Source: DATGIQ01 sp035295665 (lineage in GTDB: Bacteria > Planctomycetota > Planctomycetia > Gemmatales > Gemmataceae). Taken from it: a stretch of DNA of 17,044 bases. Numbering within the stretch: position 1 is the first letter of the stretch; each line of letters opens with the position of its first letter. Shown piece after piece: positions 1-6,033 of this stretch. Made by a program: the position numbers and the translations under genes. The stretch lies in assembly GCA_035295665.1 (NCBI GenBank), contig DATGIQ010000075.1, positions 1 through 17,044 on the forward strand, read 5' to 3'. The notes beneath the pieces were generated by a model, which was not told the DNA's origin, ran no database searches, and worked only from the letters and a program-made list of their open reading frames with translations.

Positions 1-108
1 TACGAAACGGGCATCAAGGTCAGTGACGAACAGATGGCAACACTGAAATTGAAGCCCGCTGATTTTCATGGCGATTGGAACTATGTCATTACTCCCCGCA
101 AACACTAG
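1..108 (+). CDS. ISAzo13-type transposase, C-terminal fragment (5' end outside the window)
   Basis: Reading frame 1 is open from the first base to a TAG at 106-108 and encodes 35 residues. They begin YETGIKVSDEQMATLKLKP and end FHGDWNYVITPRKH. The pattern KVSDEQMA-x-L-x-L-x-P-x-x-FHGDWNY-x-I is what I know as the extreme C-terminus of ISAzo13-family transposases, which are DDE enzymes that move the element by cutting and joining its ends. Only this tail is visible, so the catalytic residues lie to the left and intactness cannot be judged. The frame overlaps, in a different phase, the first codons of the open frame that begins at 68. That explains why the N-terminus of the downstream protein looks wrong for its family. 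Confidence 0.82.
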   Translation, partial: YETGIKVSDEQMATLKLKPADFHGDWNYVITPRKH

Positions 109-138
109 AAATCGACGAAGTTATTTTTTCGCGGGCCC
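1..138 (+). mobile_element. Right end of an ISAzo13-family insertion sequence (boundary approximate)
   Basis: The transposase stop codon is at 106-108. The element must end shortly after it, because by about 146 the other frame already encodes recognisable lectin-like sequence. An A/T-rich run followed by GCGGGCCC at about 121-138 is a plausible terminal inverted repeat. The left end is outside the window, so neither the repeat nor a target duplication can be confirmed. The right boundary is an estimate with an error of roughly 20 bp. Confidence 0.6.
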
Positions 139-2674
139 TAAAGGAGCGGGATTCGTCGGCAGTTCATATAGCTACGTAATGTCCACGAGTGGTAGGCTGT
201 TTCTGGGATTCAACGACTATGTGAACTATTTCTTCGATAATAGCGGGTCCTTTCGCGTGACGATTGATCTGTCCTCGGCAGTCCCTGAAAACCACACGCT
301 GGTTACCAATACGCAGGACAGCGGCCCTGGTTCATTGCGAAATGCGATCACGTGTGCTAACAGCCATCCGGGGCGAGACACTATCTCTTTCGCCGTCAGC
401 GGGACCATTAACCTTGCTTCGCCACTTCCGCCCATCACAGACCCCGTAGTCATCGACGGGGACACGGCACCGGGCTACTCCGGCCAGCCGCTCATCGAGC
501 TGAACGGTGCTTCTGCCGGAGCCGATGCCAACGGTCTGGTGCTCGATGCCGGCGACAGCACGGTGCAGTCGCTGGTGCTGGATCGGTTTGCGACAGGTGC
601 CGGCATTGCCGTGAATTCGAATGACAACCTGATCCGGAACTGCCATATCGGCACGAATATCCTGGGCACAGCGGCCTTGGGCAATCTCGATGGCGTTGTC
701 CTTACCGGATCAGGGAATACGGTGGGCGGCGTCAACGGCGGCAATATCATTTCCGGCAACGCGCGTTATGGAGTGGAGATGGTGGGCAACAGCGCCACCG
801 CGAACATGCTCTCGCGCAATGCCATTGGCACCACGCTCAATGCCGAAAACGCCCTGGGCAACGGCGCGGCAGGCGTCTTCATTAGCCAGGCGCCGGGAAA
901 TATCGTGGGGCTAACCGGGGATGGCAATCTCATTTCCGGCAATCAAGGACCGGGTGTAGAGATCGACGGCACGTCGGCAACGAAGAACGTGGTGCAGGCC
1001 AATCGCATCGGCACGAACCTTCAGGGCACGGTCGCCCTGGCAAATGGGAACGATGGTGTCCTCCTGCAAGCCCCTGGCAACACCGTCGGCGGAACACTGG
1101 CCGGAGCGCGCAATACCATCTCCGGCAACTCGCGCTACGGCATCGAGATTACTGGGGCCTTGGCCAGCGGCAACCTGGTGCAGGGCAACTTCATCGGTAC
1201 CGATATCACGGGTTCCACCGATTTAGGCAATGGTCTTTCCGGAGTCGGCGTGTTCTCTGCGCACAATACCATCGGGGGCTTGGTCACTGGCGCTCGCAAC
1301 ATCATTTCCGGCAACCTCAGCTACCACGGTGTCCTCTTGCAGGGAGCCAGCGCCACGGCGAATCTGGTCCAGGGCAACTACATCGGCACCGACGTCACGG
1401 GCACCCAGGCCGTAGGCAACTCCGAGCATGGCGTGTTGATCGATGCGGCCTCCAACAATGTCATCGGCGGAACAGAGGTCGGTGCGCGCAACGTCATCGC
1501 CGGCAATGGGAATGCGGGCTTGGTCATCGACACGAGTGCCCAACAGAATCTCGTGCAAGGCAACTACATCGGCGTCGACGTCAGCGGCATGCGCGCCCTG
1601 CCCAATGGTTTGCTCCAAACCAATCCTGGCGGTGGTATCCTCATTCGCAATGCCTTGAACAACCTGATCGGCGGGACCGTGGCGGGAGCTGGTAACGTAA
1701 TCTCCGGGAATAGTGAGAACGGGGTCCAGATCGACGGCAGTGTGTCGACCGGCAATGTGGTACAGAGTAACTACATCGGCACCAGCGCCGATAGGTCCAG
1801 CCCACTGGGAAATGCATCACACGGCGTGTTCATCGCCGACGGTGCCTCGAACAACACCCTCGCTGGCAACACGCTCGCCTTCAACGGAGGCTCAGGCGTG
1901 GTGATCGTCTCCGGTGTCAACAATGGCATTCGCCACAACGCCATCTTCAGCAACGCACGCCTCGGCATCGACTTGGGCAACGACGGCGTTACTCCCAATG
2001 ACTATCAAGATCCCGACGAGGGGCCTAACCACCTGCAGAATTTCCCCGTGCTCCTCACCGCCTTTCAATCCGGCTCCCGCACGTTCGTACAGGGGATGTT
2101 CAACAGCACGCTCGACACCGTCTTTAACCTCGAATTCTTCGCCAACACGGCTGGCGATCCCTCCGGCTACGGCGAGGGGGAGCACTTCCTCGACAGCCGG
2201 ATGGTGTTGACCGACGACTTGGGCGATGCGTCCTATACGTTCATCTTCCCCGTGGCCGTTCCCGCAGGCCAGTTCGTGACCGCCACGGCAACAGATCCGA
2301 ACAATAACACCTCCGAATTCTCCGCGTGGGTTATGGTCGGTGCGGGTCAGGCACCACCACCGAGCGCTGGAAGTTCAGCGCCGCTACTTGCTGGGAACAG
2401 GGGGCTCGATCTATCGTCGGCAGTCGTCGGTTCGGCGTTGGTTGAGGCTGTAACATCGCCTCCGTGGTCAGGGCATCTCTGGTTGGCAAGTCAACCGGGA
2501 CAGACGTTACGAGGCGAAGAGGATTTGGTCTCGTCGGTGCTTTCCATGAAGCGAGCTACCGAGGAGAGCTTCTCAACCGAGCGGGCGAGTACCTTTGCTC
2601 AGGGACAACCGATCGCTACCATGAGCGTGGACACACTCGATTTGCTTGCGGCGAACTTGGTTGTGGCCACTTAA
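68..2674 (+). CDS. Right-handed beta-helix repeat surface protein with partial LecA-like domain, 5'-truncated by an IS
   Basis: The 868-residue frame starts inside the IS, so its first ~25 residues are probably not native and the true N-terminus is lost. Residues ~38-65 (GRLFLGFNDYVNYFFDNSGSF) match the end of a PA-IL/LecA-type lectin sandwich, whose Ca/galactose loop carries a D/N-N-SGSF motif. Residues ~80-150 hold the DSGPGSLRNAI...DTISF signature that often opens secreted parallel beta-helix proteins. From ~185 to ~640 come seven or so repeats of ~60 residues with the consensus N-LVQGNYIGTD-TGT-ALGN-GV-I--NIIGG---ARN-ISGN. A beta-sandwich-like segment follows (~670-770), then a Ser/Ala-rich tail ending in a VDTLDLLAANL-type motif. 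It was probably an exported carbohydrate-binding or adhesive protein. Without its own signal peptide and start it may not be expressed or exported, so it can equally be called a pseudogene. Confidence 0.8.
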   Translation: MAIGTMSLLPANTRNRRSYFFAGPKGAGFVGSSYSYVMSTSGRLFLGFNDYVNYFFDNSGSFRVTIDLSSAVPENHTLVTNTQDSGPGSLRNAITCANSHPGRDTISFAVSGTINLASPLPPITDPVVIDGDTAPGYSGQPLIELNGASAGADANGLVLDAGDSTVQSLVLDRFATGAGIAVNSNDNLIRNCHIGTNILGTAALGNLDGVVLTGSGNTVGGVNGGNIISGNARYGVEMVGNSATANMLSRNAIGTTLNAENALGNGAAGVFISQAPGNIVGLTGDGNLISGNQGPGVEIDGTSATKNVVQANRIGTNLQGTVALANGNDGVLLQAPGNTVGGTLAGARNTISGNSRYGIEITGALASGNLVQGNFIGTDITGSTDLGNGLSGVGVFSAHNTIGGLVTGARNIISGNLSYHGVLLQGASATANLVQGNYIGTDVTGTQAVGNSEHGVLIDAASNNVIGGTEVGARNVIAGNGNAGLVIDTSAQQNLVQGNYIGVDVSGMRALPNGLLQTNPGGGILIRNALNNLIGGTVAGAGNVISGNSENGVQIDGSVSTGNVVQSNYIGTSADRSSPLGNASHGVFIADGASNNTLAGNTLAFNGGSGVVIVSGVNNGIRHNAIFSNARLGIDLGNDGVTPNDYQDPDEGPNHLQNFPVLLTAFQSGSRTFVQGMFNSTLDTVFNLEFFANTAGDPSGYGEGEHFLDSRMVLTDDLGDASYTFIFPVAVPAGQFVTATATDPNNNTSEFSAWVMVGAGQAPPPSAGSSAPLLAGNRGLDLSSAVVGSALVEAVTSPPWSGHLWLASQPGQTLRGEEDLVSSVLSMKRATEESFSTERASTFAQGQPIATMSVDTLDLLAANLVVAT

Positions 2675-2751
2675 CGATTCTTTCCGACATGCCCCCAGGC
2701 AGGCACGGAGTGCAGGCCGCAGACAGCGAAGTCGTTGGGCCGAGGAAGTGT

Positions 2752-2756
2752 GGAGG
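2752..2756 (+). promoter_or_regulatory. Ribosome binding site GGAGG that sets the start at 2762
   Basis: GGAGG lies 5 bp before the ATG at 2762. The frame could be extended to a TTG at 2735, but that start has no comparable Shine-Dalgarno sequence, so 2762 is preferred. Confidence 0.6.
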
Positions 2757-2761
2757 GTGTG

Positions 2762-3268
2762 ATGTTAACACGGCAACATTACCAGCTCCTCATCGCGCCG
2801 GTGGTGGTCCACCTCGTGGATGCCGGCCTGACCCTCTGGGGGCAGCCGAGGGGCTACTGGCAGCCAGGCCGAATGCAAGTCAACGAACTGTCGCCCGAAG
2901 CGAATCGGCTCCTTCATATCCACCCGGCTGCCTTCCTCGGCGGGACAGCCGGGTGGATCGTCGTTTACAGCAGCCTCATTCTTTTGCTGCCGCGGTTGCC
3001 CGCAATGGTCATCGGGGCCACCGTGACCATTGGTCACACCGTGTGGGGCTGCTCTTGGATCCAAGCGTACTGCCCCCATTACTACCAGGCTTGTAACCTC
3101 TTTTGCCTGGTGCCGGCCCTGATCATCGCAAGCACATTCACCTGCCCGGAGCCCGCAGCCACTACGGTGAAAAAGAATCGGCGCCCCGGCAGGTTCTCTT
3201 GGTTCAGGTGGGCGGTCGTCGGCTTCCTGGCGGGGGTCGCGGTCTACTTGTTCGCGGTGCCACACTGA
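2762..3268 (+). CDS. Small polytopic membrane protein of unknown function
   Basis: This 168-residue protein is predominantly hydrophobic. Five candidate membrane segments are visible at about 8-27, 56-77, 81-101, 110-127 and 148-167. A basic loop (KKNRRPGR) precedes the last one. A DAGLTLW motif near residue 20 and a following NELSPEANRLL stretch recall small membrane proteins of the DUF5658 kind, but the resemblance is loose and I do not assign the family. The third segment and the loop after it hold Trp, Cys and His residues (GHTVWGCSW, AYCPHYYQAC) that could bind a metal or form disulfides; this is inference. The ATG at 2762 is chosen over an upstream TTG because of its GGAGG. The gene lies 87 bp after the beta-helix gene and 54 bp before the HEAT gene, on the same strand, so co-transcription with the latter is possible. 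Confidence 0.75.
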   Translation: MLTRQHYQLLIAPVVVHLVDAGLTLWGQPRGYWQPGRMQVNELSPEANRLLHIHPAAFLGGTAGWIVVYSSLILLLPRLPAMVIGATVTIGHTVWGCSWIQAYCPHYYQACNLFCLVPALIIASTFTCPEPAATTVKKNRRPGRFSWFRWAVVGFLAGVAVYLFAVPH

Positions 3269-3322
3269 GCAGTACGGGCTCAACATGAATCGCGTGCCGA
3301 AGACACAGTGCGAGAAAGAGTC

Positions 3323-4258
3323 ATGAGAAAGCGTTGGCTGATCGGACTCGGGATTGCGGTGCCGCTGCTCCTGGCGGCGGCGTACTTCGATCCGAGCTGT
3401 ACGCTTCAGGGTCTCTTGAAGCGGGATCATTTTTATCAGGGGAAGCCGACAACCTATTGGCGAAAGGCACTCGGCGACCCGACGCCAACGACCCAGGTGG
3501 AAACGCTCAAGCAACTCAAGGAGGGGGGACCTGCCGCGACGCCCGTTCTGGTCGAATTATTGACCGAAGAAAAGGACGCGGGCTGGGAGGCAGCCAAGGT
3601 TCGCTGGCTGGCTGCCGAAATCCTGGGACAAATCGGTCCAGAAGCCAGGGATGCCATTCCGGCGCTGGCCGGAGCACTGAAAGACCCCGATGCTCATGTC
3701 CGTACCGTGGCCGCGGGGGCGTTGGGAGACATGGGGCCGGCGGCTCGGCAGGCCGTTCCGGGATTGATCGATCTGCTCTCAACCGGCAGCACGGAGGAGC
3801 GGCTCAATGCGGCCCGAACATTGCGGCAATTTGGTCCAGACGCCAAGGCCGCGGTGGACGCCCTTCAGGGTCTCCTCAAGGACGAAAACGCAGAGGTTCG
3901 CTGGAATGCCGCCTACGCGCTGGGAAAGATCGGGCCGGATGCCAAAGCCGCCATCCCCGCTCTGGTCGCGAGACTCAAGGATGAAGATGCCGATGTCCGA
4001 GAACATGCTGCCGAGGCGTTGGGTGATATGGGGCCGCAAGCCGCCGAGGCGGTGCCTGCACTGATCGAGGTCCTGGGCGACCGCAGTGCCCGAGTGCGCC
4101 GGGATGCAGTTCGATCGCTCGGTCAAATCGGACCCGCCGCAGCCCGCGCCCTACCGCACATCCGCCGGTTGGTGAAGGATGAGGATCCGAAGGTTCGCGA
4201 CGCTGCCGCCAAATCCTTGCGGCAAGTCGAGGCAACGAGCCGTCCGGCCACGCCGTGA
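3323..4258 (+). CDS. Membrane-anchored HEAT-repeat protein
   Basis: The 311-residue protein begins MRKRWLIGLGIAVPLLLAAA, an uncleaved anchor or signal peptide that puts the rest outside the inner membrane. A short GKPTTYWRKALGD segment follows. From about residue 60 to the end there are about seven HEAT/PBS-lyase-like repeats of ~38 residues. Each carries the pattern IGPEA--AIPAL---LKD-D--VR--AA-ALG-M. Such solenoids are protein-protein interaction scaffolds, and membrane-tethered ones with this layout are common in planctomycetes. There is no catalytic motif. The ATG at 3323, preceded by GAGAAAGAG, is preferred over an in-frame GTG at 3308, which would only add five residues before the anchor. 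The gene ends 4 bp from the convergent lipoprotein gene. Partners are unknown. Confidence 0.85.
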   Translation: MRKRWLIGLGIAVPLLLAAAYFDPSCTLQGLLKRDHFYQGKPTTYWRKALGDPTPTTQVETLKQLKEGGPAATPVLVELLTEEKDAGWEAAKVRWLAAEILGQIGPEARDAIPALAGALKDPDAHVRTVAAGALGDMGPAARQAVPGLIDLLSTGSTEERLNAARTLRQFGPDAKAAVDALQGLLKDENAEVRWNAAYALGKIGPDAKAAIPALVARLKDEDADVREHAAEALGDMGPQAAEAVPALIEVLGDRSARVRRDAVRSLGQIGPAAARALPHIRRLVKDEDPKVRDAAAKSLRQVEATSRPATP

Positions 4259-4262
4259 AGAG

Positions 4263-4901
4263 TCAACTCTTCCAAAGCGTACTTTCCACGGTCCGGCGCA
4301 CTTGCTGTTGTGCCTTCGTATCGCCGGGTGCGAGATAGGCGGTGAAGAAATAGACCCGTTCGCCGCGCCGGATGGCGACGACCTCCTTGATGGCATCTTC
4401 CTTGACCATCCGGCCGGTGAACAGGAAGCGCTCCGCAGGGACGCCGCCGACGCGCATTGACTCCGCCGGGGATTTGAGATGCCAGCTCTTGGCTCCGCCG
4501 GAAGGCCCGGCCAGGTAGTGGGCCAGGTCGGTGGTCGGGGGCAGATCGGCCATCGAGACATCCAGCGACGCGCCCTTTTCCGAACCGAGCCGAACGTATT
4601 GAACCAGCAAGCGTTCCTTGTCGAGCTTTCCCGGCGGTTCGTCGACTTTGGCGTGCAGCTGCCAACCCTCCGGCGTCACAAAACGGAAGCCTTCGGTTTC
4701 ATTTTCGTAGACCGGCTCGTTGCGCAAGACCGGGGCCTGTGGCTGCCGGCTACAGCCCAGTGCGACAAGGAACCACAACGGAACCCACGTGATCCCTTTC
4801 GCGGCGGTTCGCCGAACCGCGCGGTTCGCCACACCGCTGCGAAACGACCAGGGTATGAGAGCAAGGAGATAGCGCCCCTTGATCGCTAGCTTAAAAATCA
4901 T
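4263..4901 (-). CDS. Predicted lipoprotein with PsbP/DUF1795-like domain
   Basis: The clearest feature is a lipobox, ITWVPLWFLVALG followed by Cys, so the mature protein should be lipid-anchored. The mature part begins with a segment containing YENETEGFRFVTPEGW and continues to a C-terminal RRTVESTLW. Its strand pattern resembles the PsbP/DcrB/DUF1795 fold of small exported proteins; this is inference, not a firm match. Two starts are possible. The ATG at 4901 overlaps the end of the DUF1559 gene by 11 bp and gives a long leader with two hydrophobic stretches. An in-frame GTG at 4832 gives an ideal 26-residue lipoprotein signal (VANRAVRRTAAKG, then the core). Neither has a strong Shine-Dalgarno. 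It is probably co-transcribed with DUF1559. The leader DNA contains a three-arm palindrome, so the 5' end may have been remodelled. Confidence 0.72.
   Translation of the reverse strand: MIFKLAIKGRYLLALIPWSFRSGVANRAVRRTAAKGITWVPLWFLVALGCSRQPQAPVLRNEPVYENETEGFRFVTPEGWQLHAKVDEPPGKLDKERLLVQYVRLGSEKGASLDVSMADLPPTTDLAHYLAGPSGGAKSWHLKSPAESMRVGGVPAERFLFTGRMVKEDAIKEVVAIRRGERVYFFTAYLAPGDTKAQQQVRRTVESTLWKS
4804..4828. repeat. Three-arm palindrome GCGGTTCG / CGAACCGC / GCGGTTCG
   Basis: GCGGTTCG (4804-4811), one C, CGAACCGC (4813-4820) and GCGGTTCG (4821-4828) follow one another. The middle arm can pair perfectly with either neighbour. The first pairing is an 8-bp stem with a 1-base centre, and the second is a 16-bp uninterrupted palindrome. 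It lies in the leader region of the lipoprotein gene. Its form resembles small palindromic repeats that spread in bacterial genomes; whether this one is repeated elsewhere cannot be seen here. Confidence 0.6.
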
Positions 4902-5874
4902 TGACACTGATGGCCTCGCCTCCGGCGCGGGTGGCCAGGGCTTGCAAGACCTTGAGATCGGTGGTGGTTGCCAATGCGTGGACGGAGCCGTCGGCAAATA
5001 AGAAATTCCCAACACCCTGGTGCGGCGTGAAGAAATCATACGGTTCGGAAAAGCGGTCGTTGAGCTGGCGTGCGCCAATCCGGGCCATCACCATGCTCGG
5101 TGCCTGTTCAATGATCGAAAGATAGACCGGGGCGCCGGGAGTGGTACGGGCGGTTCCTCCCAGCATGACGCCCGCCCAGGGAGTCCGCGCGAACAAGGCC
5201 GGCCGTTCGCCGATGGCCAGGGTGTTGCTCGTGCCGTCCGCGATATCGGCAACCCGTATCCGGCTATTGCGGAAAAAGACGCCGTTGCCCGCGTCCGGCT
5301 GGCTATTGAGCAGGCCCCCCTGGCCGTAGCAAGCGGCATAGCTGTTGGTGGCGGCCGTAGTGATGTCTTTATCCAGCTCGTTTTGTACCGTGAATACGCC
5401 GGTCATACGGTCGGAGGGGCAGGTGTAGAGGCGCAAGACGGAGTTCCGCGCAGCCACGTTGGTTGGGCTTTCGACGGGAAGGGTGTAGTCGATGGTCCGG
5501 TCCAGCGGTGCCTGCTCGATCTGGCGAAGCAAGAGGGCGGCCCAGCCCCAGCCCGGCTGGTTCGGATCGAAGATATGAATGACCGGCGGCGGCCGGGGAC
5601 GATCGAAGATTCGTGGATGGGCGACGGGACCGGTGTTGAGGTTCGACGCCGGTTGGTAGATATATCCGGAAGGAAACGTCCCCATCGTGTCCATGTAATT
5701 GTGCAGCGCCACGCCGATCTGTTTCAGATTGTTTTGGCAGCTGACTCGATTGGCCGCTTCGCGTACCTTCTGAATGGCCGGCAGCAGCAGGCCAATCAAG
5801 ACGGCGATGATGGCGATGACCACTAGCAGCTCGATCAGCGTAAACGCTTGGCGGCTGGTTCGTTCCTTGGGCAT
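4891..5874 (-). CDS. DUF1559 family pseudopilin-like protein
   Basis: The 327-residue protein has a type IV pilin-like N-terminus: a short basic leader (MPKERTSRQA), then FTLIELLVVIAIIAVLIGLL with Glu at +5. Prepilin peptidase would cut before Phe11, here after Ala rather than the usual Gly. The next segment, IQKVREAANRVSCQNNLKQIG, and the C-terminal H-QGVGNFLFADGSV block (~residues 285-300) are the hallmarks of DUF1559, a family greatly expanded in planctomycetes. Length is usual for the family. Its precise role is unknown; these proteins are thought to be exported or assembled like pseudopilins. The ATG at 5874 follows GAGGAG at a spacing of 6 bp, which is a convincing start. The downstream lipoprotein gene overlaps or closely follows it. 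Confidence 0.93.
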   Translation of the reverse strand: MPKERTSRQAFTLIELLVVIAIIAVLIGLLLPAIQKVREAANRVSCQNNLKQIGVALHNYMDTMGTFPSGYIYQPASNLNTGPVAHPRIFDRPRPPPVIHIFDPNQPGWGWAALLLRQIEQAPLDRTIDYTLPVESPTNVAARNSVLRLYTCPSDRMTGVFTVQNELDKDITTAATNSYAACYGQGGLLNSQPDAGNGVFFRNSRIRVADIADGTSNTLAIGERPALFARTPWAGVMLGGTARTTPGAPVYLSIIEQAPSMVMARIGARQLNDRFSEPYDFFTPHQGVGNFLFADGSVHALATTTDLKVLQALATRAGGEAISVNDF

Positions 5875-5914
5875 TTCGATCTCCTCAATTCTGCACCGTG
5901 ATGCACCATTAGTG

Positions 5915-5943
5915 AGTCTACCTTAGGTCGCCAAACCTGAAAA
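5915..5943 (-). promoter_or_regulatory. Candidate promoter for DUF1559 and the lipoprotein
   Basis: On the minus strand TTTTCA (5943-5938) and TAGACT (5920-5915) are 17 bp apart, and each matches four of six sigma-70 consensus bases. The predicted transcript would begin roughly 35 nt before the start codon. It is a weak match made by eye in the 159-bp divergent region shared with the propeller gene. Confidence 0.3.
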
Positions 5944-6033
5944 GGGCTGGCGGACGAAGCTTGGCAGCAAAGCGGTGGGCCGTTTAAGATGACAGGAGTC
6001 CGATCCGCTCGATTCGGTCCCCGGAGACGCTTG

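Noticed and set aside
600..1960. Repeat array as a possible CRISPR or tandem DNA element
   Set aside because: The periodicity is ~180 bp, in frame, and explained by beta-helix protein repeats; there are no spacers.
3334..3984. 216-codon frame overlapping the HEAT gene
   Set aside because: It is a Gly/Arg/Ser-rich shadow of a high-GC gene whose own frame shows clear repeats.
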